Part shown: positions 1 to 8,287 of the stretch, piece by piece | Layout: every line of letters starts with the position of its first letter | Position numbering within the stretch: position 1 is the first letter of the stretch | Source of the DNA: Nitrosospira briensis | GTDB taxonomy: Bacteria; Pseudomonadota; Gammaproteobacteria; Burkholderiales; Nitrosomonadaceae | Direction of reading: 5' to 3' | NCBI RefSeq assembly: GCF_900115125.1 | Contig: NZ_FOVJ01000001.1 | Location: 529,852 to 593,851 of the forward strand | Length of the DNA stretch: 64,000 nt | Position numbers and translations under genes: made by a program | Notes under the pieces: model-generated | Database searches by the model: none | Told to the model about the DNA's origin: nothing | What the model saw: the letters and a program-made list of their open reading frames with translations, nothing else

Positions 1-280
1 TCACGCCAAAATGGCGCGCAATGGCGCCGCAGGGCGCGTTGGCCAGGCACCACGGAAACAGTTCGGGGCTGGCTAGCGCGGGACCAACCTGGGCTGCATC
101 AGCCCAGAACTTGACCGAGGTGGCCGCACCGGCATTTGATGACGCCACTATAAGGCAGGTGCGATGTCGCGGTACGCCGGAGTCGAATAATGGCACCAGG
201 CGAGGGGTAATCGAAGCAATGAGTTCGCGCTCCAGACCCCAGTCCAGCATGGATAGATGGTGCATGTCGAGATATATCAT
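1..280 (-). CDS. Ketoacyl-synthase-like protein, partial (runs off the left edge)
   Basis: An open frame starts with ATG at 280 and stays open to the window edge, giving 93 residues. The ATG overlaps the stop of the upstream ketoacyl synthase as ATGA (277-280), so the two are translationally coupled. The visible C-terminal part reads LFPWCLANAPCGAIARHFG, which resembles the stretch just before the nucleophile in ketoacyl-synthase-like proteins that act as partners or chain-length factors of a full synthase. The catalytic region lies outside the window, so it cannot be said whether this copy is active. The position, last of five overlapping genes, suggests it works with the neighbouring synthase and acyl carrier protein. 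The frame is certain, the family moderately so. Confidence 0.6.
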   Translation of the reverse strand, partial: MIYLDMHHLSMLDWGLERELIASITPRLVPLFDSGVPRHRTCLIVASSNAGAATSVKFWADAAQVGPALASPELFPWCLANAPCGAIARHFGV

Positions 281-1434
281 CCCTCCCATGCGCGAAGCAG
301 TAGCGCAGAATTGAGCCCGCCGAAGGCGAAAGCATTGTTCATCACCCAGCGCAGGCGGCTTGGCCGGGGTTCAGGGGTACAGGCGATACCGCCCTCTATT
401 TCCGGTTGTTCATGCCCCGGAGTCGGAGGCACTGTCTGTGTCAACAGTCCTTGAACGCACAGCGCAAGCTCAATCGCGGAGGCTGCGCCCAACGCATGCC
501 CAAGTGCACCCTTGCTACCGCTTACGGGCGGCAGGCCGGCGCTGAACAACTCATGCAGAGCCTTGGCCTCAGCTGCGTCCGAGGCCCGCGTGCCAGTCCC
601 GTGGGCGTTTACCCAGTCAATCTGTGCCGGCGTGATGCCAGCTATTGTGAGCGCCGCCTGCATCGCGGCCCGCATACCGGTCCCCTGCGGTTGCGGTGCG
701 GTAGGATGGAACGCGTCGCAGGACAGGCCAAGGGAAACCACTTCTGCCAGGGGTTCGATGCCGCGCTGCAAGGCATCGTCCGCGCGCTCCAGAACGAACA
801 TCGCAGCGCCTTCGCCTAGTATCATTCCGTTGCGGCGCACATCAAAAGGGCGACAGGCATCCGATGCCATTGCCCGCGCCCGGCTGAAGCCCACCATGGA
901 TAACCGCGAGAAAGGTTCAACCCCGCCTGCAAGGGCCACTGGAACCTGGCCGCTGCGCAAGGCAGCAAAAGCCGTACCTACCGCGTAATTACCTGCCGCG
1001 CAGGCAGTGGCCAATGACTGCTGTGGCCCGGTAAGACCAAAATGGGCACGCACGCCATCGGTGAACGAAGGCGCCATATAATCGGCAAGGTTTATCGCAT
1101 CGTCCGACGGCGTCCGCTCGAACGCTTCGCTCTCGCCGAGGGTGCTACCGATGTACACCCCAGTCCGCGCCGGGGGTAGCGGCAAGCCTGCATGGCCCAA
1201 GGATTGTCTGGCAGCGGCAAGCGCAAGCGAGCGTCCCCGCCGCAGGGGTTCGGCCGTAAAAGATTCTATTCGGCAGGCACGCGTGCAACGATAGCCGTCT
1301 GCGGCAAGGTCTGGCCATTCGCGTAACGCAGACTCTCCAGCCAGCAGGCGCTGCCACAATTCCGACGGCGAATCGCCCAATGGCGTCATAACGCCCATGC
1401 CGGTTATCACCACCCGAACGGCGGGCTCGCTCAT
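277..1434 (-). CDS. Beta-ketoacyl-ACP synthase (FabF-like)
   Basis: 385 residues, slightly shorter than FabF (about 412). It condenses an acyl chain with malonyl-ACP in a fatty-acid or polyketide-type pathway. The thiolase-fold catalytic set is complete: nucleophile Cys145 in ATACAAGN, His278 in NAHGTGT, and Lys308 with His313 in GSKGALGHALGAA. The N-terminus has the usual VVITGMGVMTPLG opening. The ATG overlaps the stop of the acyl-carrier gene (ATGA), and its own stop overlaps the next gene the same way. The setting beside an acyl carrier protein and two proteases, not fabD/fabG, argues for a dedicated secondary role rather than housekeeping fatty-acid synthesis. The product is unknown. Confidence 0.9.
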   Translation of the reverse strand: MSEPAVRVVITGMGVMTPLGDSPSELWQRLLAGESALREWPDLAADGYRCTRACRIESFTAEPLRRGRSLALAAARQSLGHAGLPLPPARTGVYIGSTLGESEAFERTPSDDAINLADYMAPSFTDGVRAHFGLTGPQQSLATACAAGNYAVGTAFAALRSGQVPVALAGGVEPFSRLSMVGFSRARAMASDACRPFDVRRNGMILGEGAAMFVLERADDALQRGIEPLAEVVSLGLSCDAFHPTAPQPQGTGMRAAMQAALTIAGITPAQIDWVNAHGTGTRASDAAEAKALHELFSAGLPPVSGSKGALGHALGAASAIELALCVQGLLTQTVPPTPGHEQPEIEGGIACTPEPRPSRLRWVMNNAFAFGGLNSALLLRAWEG

Positions 1435-1700
1435 ATCGATACTCTGGCGAAGATATAACGTACGGTGGCTTCAAGCGAGACAAACTCTGGTAGATCCTGA
1501 TCGGGGATGATCAGAGCGTAGCGCCGCTCGATACGTGCCACCAGTTCGACGAGATCCAGTGAATCCAGCAGCAGATCGGTTCGAAAGTTGGCCTGAACCG
1601 GTAGAGTCGGGGGTAGCGTTGGCCGGATCGCCCGTAATTCGGAGCGCAGGAACGAGAGTACTTGGTCGTCATTCATTCGCGCGGTGGTGGGTTCGCTCAT
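1431..1700 (-). CDS. Acyl carrier protein
   Basis: An 89-residue protein starting MSEPTTARMN. The phosphopantetheine attachment site is Ser47 in the LLLDSLDLVEL motif, followed by the helix expected in carrier proteins. It would carry acyl intermediates for the ketoacyl synthase directly downstream. The start at 1700 forms an ATGA overlap with the stop of the peptidase gene; an internal ATG at 1676 (MNDDQ) is a possible alternative. A longer open frame extends upstream to 1883 but is arginine-rich and lies inside the peptidase gene, so it was not used. Length and motif are typical of the family; pathway assignment is not possible from sequence. Confidence 0.88.
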   Translation of the reverse strand: MSEPTTARMNDDQVLSFLRSELRAIRPTLPPTLPVQANFRTDLLLDSLDLVELVARIERRYALIIPDQDLPEFVSLEATVRYIFARVSI

Positions 1701-2665
1701 GGGTAGACAGGCACCGCAGCCGCACGGGCGACCGCAAGGCATTCGCTCGCCAGCGGAGCGAGTGGATCGCCTATAAGCCGGTACGATTCCCATGCGCGTG
1801 CTACGGGCGGCGCGCCACGCACAATCAGCTCTCCGATCGTCTGGGCGCCGGTACGAAGGGCATCGCACAGGCCGAGAGCCCACCGTGTGTTATCCGTATG
1901 TAGAGTATCGCTGAACGCGCCAAAACTGGCTGCCGCCACCCCCCGCAAGGGCACGGCCTCCGCAAAGGACAGGCTGGTGCGTTGACGGCTGGCGGTGCGG
2001 CAGCACAACGAAATCAATGCACCGAGAGGCTCACCGGCCCAAGCGTCAAAATGATGCCTACGGGTTCCATGGTAACCAACCCAGCCGACTGGCCGGCCGT
2101 GGCCCACATATAGTCCTAGCCCGAGGCCGCTGCCGAGAGCCTGCACCATATCTTCCCGCCCAATCACGTCAGCCGTCCAGCGCAAGGTGGGCATCTGGTC
2201 GCAGAGCAGGGTTTCAATTCTGTCAGTTACACGCAGGTAGCGTGGGTGCCATTGGCCCAGCAGGGCCACTGCAACCTGCTGGGCAGGACGCCGATGCACC
2301 CTCGCAGCCGTAGCCGCAAAGCGCCGGTTTTCATCCGGGGTGCGCAGTGGTAACCAGGCAACCGGCACACGCCGGCCGTTCCTGTCCTCCACAAACGGAC
2401 CCGGAAGTACGGTTGAAGGGGCGCGCCGGCTGGACCCCGCAATTAACACAGCCTCAGCCGATCCCAACTTGTTCAAAAGGCAACGCGCATCAGGGGGAGG
2501 CCCGACATGGCAAGCAATCGTGACACGTACATGGCGCGCGCGCCACGCCTGAACCAACTCATTGAAGTAGGGTAGTTGCTGGGAGGGTATGGAAAAAATC
2601 AGGTGCTGTTCAGGCAACTTGCGGATTCGACTGGACGAACGTGGCAAATTTCTGCCACGGGGCAT
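1697..2665 (-). CDS. C25 (gingipain-like) caspase-fold cysteine peptidase
   Basis: 322 residues as drawn. The pattern is that of family C25: a GHG motif with the presumed catalytic His189, then about 30 residues later SLCC with the presumed nucleophile Cys221 or Cys222, a FAEA segment, a glycine/alanine-rich strand, and the C-terminal LIGDP seen in many C25 members. No signal peptide or transmembrane segment is visible, so it is probably cytoplasmic, unlike secreted gingipains. The ATG at 2665 overlaps the upstream gene by 56 bases; a TTG at 2617 would give an 8-base overlap closer to the 4-base overlaps in the rest of the operon, so the true start may be there. The target is unknown; the co-encoded repeat protein is an obvious candidate substrate (inference). 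Confidence 0.72.
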   Translation of the reverse strand: MPRGRNLPRSSSRIRKLPEQHLIFSIPSQQLPYFNELVQAWRARHVRVTIACHVGPPPDARCLLNKLGSAEAVLIAGSSRRAPSTVLPGPFVEDRNGRRVPVAWLPLRTPDENRRFAATAARVHRRPAQQVAVALLGQWHPRYLRVTDRIETLLCDQMPTLRWTADVIGREDMVQALGSGLGLGLYVGHGRPVGWVGYHGTRRHHFDAWAGEPLGALISLCCRTASRQRTSLSFAEAVPLRGVAAASFGAFSDTLHTDNTRWALGLCDALRTGAQTIGELIVRGAPPVARAWESYRLIGDPLAPLASECLAVARAAAVPVYP

Positions 2666-5600
2666 ACTGTGTTTCGGTCTGGCTCAGCAGCACGCGGCGG
2701 GTGAAGTAATGCATCATGATTTGTCCCTGCTGTTCTGGGGTAAAGTCCATGAAGTCGGCCGCCGGGTCTTCGAGCACGTCAGCGGCACCTTCACCGGTCA
2801 TGAAGCCGGCGCCATTGCTGTTCTCGGCGTTGCCGGCATAATCGGCATTTGGAACGCTGATGGCGGGATCGCCAGTGTTGTAGCCATAATTATAGGCGGC
2901 CTCCTGGCCAAGCGTGACCTGGCTGAAGACTGCATGTCCCATGTAGATCGGGCCCACATTCTGGTTTTGCCATACATGCGTCATTTCGTGGATGAACTGA
3001 TATCGCTTTATCGGTCCTTCGTCGGCATCGAAATTTATCAGGTTGCCGGTTACGAAAGCACGTGACTCCGGATTGCCGGTGAAAAAATCCTGGATGCCGA
3101 AAATGATGTCATTCGTCGGCGTGTCCGTGGCAATAAAGACATTGTCGAGATCCACCGAATCCGCGAATACCAGTTGCGCATCAGCGCGCTCTGGTTCGGT
3201 AAGGTGACGGAAGCCGTTCAGAAGGTTCATCAGCAGGAATACGACAGTATCGAGCAATCCCACCGCCACCTCAAGCACGGCCAGCAGCATGGCCTTGGCT
3301 TGCTCGCCGATGGCGATCATGGTGCGTACAAATTCATCGATGAATTCCTCGCCGGCTTGCCTGAAAGCGTCGAATACCTGATTCAGCGTCTGTCCTAACT
3401 GGCGCGCGGCACGCATGAGATTTTCCATCGCCTGGTCAGGATGCTTCACAGTTTCCACAACCAGTTCAACAAGAGTGGCGCCAGCCTCCAGTGCGCCTCT
3501 TACCACTTCCAGCGTGATCTCGAACGCCTTGCCCGCCGTCCATACTACCAGTCGGGCTAACTCGAAACCTGCACGTAATGCGCCAGTGATGAATTTGGCA
3601 ATGCCGGGAATGAAGTCGGTTGCCAGATAGTTGAGAGCATAGTCAATGGAATTACCTATCCGTTCCCACATCCCTCCCAGTATGTCGAGCGCGTCCTCGC
3701 CACGGGCGATGGCCCAGTCGATAATCTCTGTAACCGCAGCGCCCACGTCTTCGCACAGTTGCACAATCCGTTCCATTACTGCCTGCGCCTGGGTGGACGC
3801 CCAATCAAGCAGTTCAGTAATGCTCTTTTTCACGAAGCGTATTGCGAGGACCGCTTCACGCCACAGGGCCGAGGCCAGCGCCTCCCCCCGCTCGAGCAAC
3901 CACCCCAAGATGTCGCCTACGGGACCAAGCGCCTGCAACACTGCGTTGATGATTTTACGGAACACAAAATAACTGGCTGTAACAACGGCTTCAAGAATGT
4001 CGACGACCTTGGCGCCCACTTCCAGCGCGGCTTCAACCAGCCGGGCTGCCACTTTATAAGTAAACGCGACCATTTGCCCGGTAAATTCAACGATAGTCTT
4101 GCCCAGGGCGAACGCGGCCTTGACCACTTCTTTCAGCAGGTTCATTGCCAGGCTCAAGGTTTCCTTGAGCAGGTTCAGAAGGGATTTGCCCAGCGCGAAG
4201 AATGCTTGCACCACTTTCCGGATGGCCGTCAGCGCGTGGGTGGCAAGTGTCTCGACAATATCGACCAGCAGTTTGCCTACCTCGAGCAGGCCTTGCAGTA
4301 CCTTGGTTACAGCGTCTGCGGCCGCGGTGGCGATGAACTTGGTGAATTCTATCAGCGCTTGGCCCGCCTTGACTGCTGCGCGCACAATCTCGGTGATCAG
4401 ATCGAGCCCGGCATTGACAGCATCGCTGATAATGCTGGCCAGACTCCGACCCAGAGACAGGAGTGCCGAAATAACCGAATCGAATATCGCCCAGGGGCGG
4501 GTGACGAGCGTGGCCAAAATTTCGCCCACTGCCTTGCCCAGTTCGATAAAAGCCTTTACGAAACCCTCCACCAGTGTGACGCCGAACTCCACCGCTTGCT
4601 GAAGGATATTGCCAATCGTTTTGCCTATTGCCAGGAGCGCTTCAGCACCTCTCTTGATAATGTCGAACGTCTTGCTGGCCATCCAGGACAGTAATTCGCC
4701 AAGTTGACGGCCGAGGTTGTCAATTGCCTTGAGCACGGTGATGAGTGCATCCTTGGCAAGGTTAAACGCGGCGTCGAGCACGTTGAACAATCCCTGTCCG
4801 ATTGCCTCCAATCCTGCGATTATCTTTTTGACAAGTTCGTAGCCAGTCTCGAGTGCCGCCTGAAGGAGATCAAGTACGGTCTGGCCAGCCGTGATCAGTG
4901 CCTTGAGCAGGTTGGCAATGTCGTTGGCAACCCAGTTCGCCACATCTGCCAGTGCCTGGCCCAGCGTTTTAACCGCCGACACGACCGCATCGACGACCGA
5001 GTTAATTGCGCTGACAATCTCGTCGGCGATATCCTCGAAAAAATCGACCACGGCAGCATCGGTGTCAGGAGGGGAGGGCGGGCGGCCGTGCTGCATGCGC
5101 GTGATATCGGCGCCGGCGTCACGAAGCCAGTACAGTACTTCGCGCAGTGAACCCTTATCGACCGATTTATCAGGTTTGAGTACGAAGTCGTGCATCAGGA
5201 CCCTTCCTTGTGCACGAGGCAACTGACCGATGGCGTGCACGACACCGCGCGCCTGACCTGCGCGCTTGTAACCTTCGATCAAGGTTTTTCGTTCTACGCC
5301 TGTCATTGCCGCGGCTTGCTGAAACAACTCCCGGTGCTGCAGGGGATCGCTGATCGATTCCGCATACGCTTCAGCCAGCCAGGCACCCATGCTGCGATCA
5401 CGTTTGCATATCGCCTGGAAAGCGGGGGCAAGCTCCACCGAGGTATGCGGTATCTTGCTGATTGCCGCGTTAAGCGCAGACTTATTGGATAAGGATACGT
5501 GATCCAGTGCGCGCAGGAGCCGATTCCAGCCGGGGGACTGGAGAACTGCTCGGCGTGAATGAGGCGGAGCCGCGCGAGCGGAGTCGCGGGCGTTTGCCCG

Positions 5601-5795
5601 ACGCGGTTTTGTACCGGTTTTTAGATGAGGCTTAGCCGTTTGAGATGGCTCAGCCTCTTTTTTAGGGGGGGAAGCGGTTTTGGTTCTTCGACGGGACGGG
5701 GGGGATGCCTCTGCGGACTCTTCTTCGGTGGGTTCCTGGTCTTTTGTACTGCGCTTGGGTTCAGCTTTGCCACGAGGAGTCTTCGGGGTAGCCAT
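2610..5795 (-). CDS. Giant 29-residue-repeat protein with C-terminal zinc-protease motif
   Basis: 1061 residues, not assigned to a named family. Residues 1-85 are basic, proline-rich and disordered. Residues 85-240 are a globular helical region. From about 255 the protein is a long run of amphipathic helices in units of exactly 29 residues: the glycine of a [LIVA]-G-[KRQ] motif recurs at 304, 333, 362, 391, 420, 449, 478, 507, 536, 565 and 594, and the pattern reappears between about 750 and 860. A hydrophobic helix follows. The C-terminal 180 residues form a zincin-like domain with HEMTH at 936-940. The repeats suggest a membrane- or lipid-binding rod, or a pore (inference). It is the first gene of a run of overlapping genes with the C25 peptidase, ACP and ketoacyl synthases. 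There is no signal peptide. Confidence 0.8.
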   Translation of the reverse strand: MATPKTPRGKAEPKRSTKDQEPTEEESAEASPPSRRRTKTASPPKKEAEPSQTAKPHLKTGTKPRRANARDSARAAPPHSRRAVLQSPGWNRLLRALDHVSLSNKSALNAAISKIPHTSVELAPAFQAICKRDRSMGAWLAEAYAESISDPLQHRELFQQAAAMTGVERKTLIEGYKRAGQARGVVHAIGQLPRAQGRVLMHDFVLKPDKSVDKGSLREVLYWLRDAGADITRMQHGRPPSPPDTDAAVVDFFEDIADEIVSAINSVVDAVVSAVKTLGQALADVANWVANDIANLLKALITAGQTVLDLLQAALETGYELVKKIIAGLEAIGQGLFNVLDAAFNLAKDALITVLKAIDNLGRQLGELLSWMASKTFDIIKRGAEALLAIGKTIGNILQQAVEFGVTLVEGFVKAFIELGKAVGEILATLVTRPWAIFDSVISALLSLGRSLASIISDAVNAGLDLITEIVRAAVKAGQALIEFTKFIATAAADAVTKVLQGLLEVGKLLVDIVETLATHALTAIRKVVQAFFALGKSLLNLLKETLSLAMNLLKEVVKAAFALGKTIVEFTGQMVAFTYKVAARLVEAALEVGAKVVDILEAVVTASYFVFRKIINAVLQALGPVGDILGWLLERGEALASALWREAVLAIRFVKKSITELLDWASTQAQAVMERIVQLCEDVGAAVTEIIDWAIARGEDALDILGGMWERIGNSIDYALNYLATDFIPGIAKFITGALRAGFELARLVVWTAGKAFEITLEVVRGALEAGATLVELVVETVKHPDQAMENLMRAARQLGQTLNQVFDAFRQAGEEFIDEFVRTMIAIGEQAKAMLLAVLEVAVGLLDTVVFLLMNLLNGFRHLTEPERADAQLVFADSVDLDNVFIATDTPTNDIIFGIQDFFTGNPESRAFVTGNLINFDADEGPIKRYQFIHEMTHVWQNQNVGPIYMGHAVFSQVTLGQEAAYNYGYNTGDPAISVPNADYAGNAENSNGAGFMTGEGAADVLEDPAADFMDFTPEQQGQIMMHYFTRRVLLSQTETQYAPWQKFATFVQSNPQVA

Positions 5796-6097
5796 GGCGC
5801 GAGATTATCCTTATACCGATGGATTTACGAAAAGGCAGCGTGTTTTCGGCGAAGCTATCACACCTCAAGGCTTGGCGCAAGCGCTAATTTCGTGCGGTAT
5901 TTGCTGAATAGCCAGGGCACAGTCGGGACTTATTGCAGCGCTTTTTTAATTCGGCATGGCTGATAATTGCCCCTGAAGGGACATTATGTCCATTTAACGA
6001 TAACCATCAGATCAAGTTGCGTGCCATAAGCGAGTTTCTCTCTTGCCTTTGTGGGCCCATATCGAGCTTCCCGGGTTGATTGAGTTACGTTGCAGGC
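5796..6097. other. Intergenic, promoter region of the repeat-protein operon presumed
   Basis: About 300 bases separate the start of the repeat-protein gene from the stop of the upstream histidine kinase, both on the minus strand. No gene, tRNA or strong hairpin was seen. A weak AAGGA ribosome site lies about 12 bases before the ATG at 5795. No promoter could be named with confidence. Confidence 0.4.
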
Positions 6098-7807
6098 CTA
6101 ACCTTCAGTGCCGAATTCTTCGTTTTTACTTCCTGCCGTTCGAAGTTCGGGGGCAGCATCCGACATCAGTTCGAACCAGAACACGCTGCCTACGCCAACC
6201 GTGCTTTCCACGCCGATTTCGCCTCCCATCAGTTCGATCAGTTGCTTTGTCACCACCAGGCCAATACCTGTGCCTTCTACCGAGCCGGCTTCCTGGCCAA
6301 GCCGATTGAATTGCTGAAAAAGCTGCGTCAGTTTTTCCGGGGGCAATCCTGTTCCTGTATCCCTGACACTGACCCGGATACGCTCAGGTGCAATCATGTC
6401 ACAGGTGACTTCAACAGTACCGCCCTCGCGGTTGTATTTGATTGCGTTTGACAGAAGATTGATCAGGACCTGTTTCACCCGCGTTCGATCGGCTTTAACA
6501 AAGAAATGCATGTCCGCCGGGGGAAAGATCAGTTGAATGCCATGCTCCTGAGCTTGCGGTTCGACCATCGTCCGGGATTCGACCATGACCTCACCCAGGC
6601 ACATAGGTTCCTGCGACACGATGAGCTTGCCCGATTCGATGGTGGCGAGATCAAGGATTTTATTGATCAATTCCAGTAGATACCACCCTGCAGCATTAAT
6701 CTCCTTGAGCATGGTCATTTGCGTGAATGTGGGCGGCGGCGTGCTCGACTCCATCAACTGGGAAAAACCAAGCATGACATTGAGAGGGGAGCGCAATTCG
6801 TGGCTCATGCTGGAAAGGAATTCCGATTTCGCAAAATTGGCCTTTTCCGCGTCCGTCTTGGCTTTGGTGAGTTCTGTTTCAATCAGCTTGCGTTCAGCAA
6901 TATCGCGGCGCAATTCCGCGTTTACCCTCGCTAGCTCATCTGTGCGCTTTGCCACCAGTTCCTCCAGGCGATAGCGGTGTTCCCGCAATTCCGCTTCCGC
7001 CTGCTTGCTTTCGGTAATGTCGACCAGGATACCCTGAAGGAACAGTGAACGCCCCGACTCGTCGTGTACCACGCTCGCTTCATCGCGAAACCATAAAACT
7101 GTTCCACCATGGGAAAGCAGCCGGTATTCACAACGCAAGGGGGCTCCGGTTGCGCGACTCTTTGCGCGTTCCTCAAGTGTGCGCTGCCGGTCGTCTGGGT
7201 GAGTCCGGGCAAGGAGGACGTCGGGATCGTTCAGCCATTGCTCCGGAGGAAACCCGAGCATTTCGATTCGGGAGCTGACGTAAAGGAAGCGGTTGGTGCC
7301 ATCCAGTGCAGCGATATAAACGATGGCCGGAATTGTCTCGACCAACGAGCGATATTTAGCCTCTGCCTGGGCCAGCTTATCTTCCGCGAGTTTCTTTTCC
7401 GTCAACATGCGGCGTTCGCTCAGCACGCGCTGGATAACGGCGGGCAGCAGTTCAAGGTACTGATGCTCTACATCCTTGATCAGGTAATCCCTGGCGCCAC
7501 GCTTCATCGCCTCTACCGCGATTGTGGCGTTGTCTGTGCCTGTGAGCATCATCACGGGTATGGAAACCGCACCGGTATCATCTGTCAACGCAGCCAGGAA
7601 CTCCAGCCCATTGAGGTCCGGCAAGTGATAGTCGAGCAGAACACAATCCGGTTGCTGCTCATGAGCGAGTTGTAACCCCTCCTGTCCGGATTCCGCTTCG
7701 GAAAGCAGGAATTCGTAGTCCAGGTTCCGCGCCAGGGCGCGACGGCACGCCATGCGATCCACAGCATCGTCTTCGACAAGGAGTACGCGAATCAGTGGTT
7801 TGGACAT
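6098..7807 (-). CDS. Histidine kinase with N-terminal receiver and PAS domain
   Basis: 569 residues, with no transmembrane segment. Order of domains: receiver (1-125) with phosphoacceptor Asp59 and conserved Lys111; PAS/PAC (about 150-270) ending DITESKQAE; coiled coil (275-320); dimerisation domain with phosphorylated His336 in SSMSHELRSPLN; and an ATPase domain (430-545) with LLSNAIKYN, DTGTGLP and GTGIGL boxes. This is a soluble kinase that can itself be controlled by phosphotransfer to its receiver. It is followed upstream by a lone response regulator and a membrane kinase on the same strand, suggesting a phosphorelay. No DNA-binding output is present in the cluster, so the target is unclear. 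Confidence 0.9.
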   Translation of the reverse strand: MSKPLIRVLLVEDDAVDRMACRRALARNLDYEFLLSEAESGQEGLQLAHEQQPDCVLLDYHLPDLNGLEFLAALTDDTGAVSIPVMMLTGTDNATIAVEAMKRGARDYLIKDVEHQYLELLPAVIQRVLSERRMLTEKKLAEDKLAQAEAKYRSLVETIPAIVYIAALDGTNRFLYVSSRIEMLGFPPEQWLNDPDVLLARTHPDDRQRTLEERAKSRATGAPLRCEYRLLSHGGTVLWFRDEASVVHDESGRSLFLQGILVDITESKQAEAELREHRYRLEELVAKRTDELARVNAELRRDIAERKLIETELTKAKTDAEKANFAKSEFLSSMSHELRSPLNVMLGFSQLMESSTPPPTFTQMTMLKEINAAGWYLLELINKILDLATIESGKLIVSQEPMCLGEVMVESRTMVEPQAQEHGIQLIFPPADMHFFVKADRTRVKQVLINLLSNAIKYNREGGTVEVTCDMIAPERIRVSVRDTGTGLPPEKLTQLFQQFNRLGQEAGSVEGTGIGLVVTKQLIELMGGEIGVESTVGVGSVFWFELMSDAAPELRTAGSKNEEFGTEG

Positions 7808-7858
7808 AGGAGAACCAGAGGTGACAGGAGTCCCGGAGAGCGTCCCGCTAGAATCTTG

Positions 7859-8272
7859 TTACGGCATTTCACTGATGGTCCAGTATGCGTCGATGGAGCG
7901 CATGACTTCAACGAATTGCCGGTAATCAACCGGTTTGGCCATATACCCAGCAACGCCCATATTAAAACTGTTTACCTTGTCCTGCTGTTCCTCAGACGTG
8001 GTCAACACCACTACCGGGATACGCTTCAGCTGGCCATCATTCTTCACTACGTGCAGGAATTCGATACCATTCATGATGGGCATGTTCAGATCAAGCAAGA
8101 TAATGCAGGGCTTTTCACTTGCTGGTTCCCGAAGATAATTTACCGCTTCCTCGCCGTTTTCCAGATGCACGAGGGGATTCGTTACATGGATCTCCTTGAG
8201 GGCACGTATGACCGTCATGGTATCCACTTTATCGTCTTCCACAAGGAGAATGGGTTTGTTGGTAATTTTCAC
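7859..8272 (-). CDS. Single-domain response regulator (CheY/Rcp1-like)
   Basis: 137 residues, consisting of one receiver domain: acidic pair VEDDK near 12-15, phosphoacceptor Asp61 in LLDLNMP, the switch Thr in VLTTS, and a Lys in the AKP motif. There is no output domain. The start is GTG at 8272 with an AAAGGA sequence about 12 bases upstream. It is close to the Rcp1-type regulators that pair with phytochrome-like kinases, and the adjacent membrane kinase has the matching SHDLKAPLRA phosphoacceptor box. It probably shuttles phosphate between the two flanking kinases or acts by protein contact. Confidence 0.88.
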   Translation of the reverse strand: MKITNKPILLVEDDKVDTMTVIRALKEIHVTNPLVHLENGEEAVNYLREPASEKPCIILLDLNMPIMNGIEFLHVVKNDGQLKRIPVVVLTTSEEQQDKVNSFNMGVAGYMAKPVDYRQFVEVMRSIDAYWTISEMP

Positions 8273-8287
8273 GTTTTCTGTTTTCCT

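Noticed and set aside
1431-1883. Longer form of the acyl carrier protein (150 residues)
   Set aside because: The extra 61 residues are arginine/cysteine-rich and lie inside the C25 peptidase gene; the ATG at 1700 gives a normal ACP with an ATGA overlap.
3759-4694. 311-residue open frame on the plus strand inside the repeat-protein gene
   Set aside because: It is antisense to the 29-residue repeats, whose biased codons keep other frames open. It has no ribosome site and no recognisable motif.
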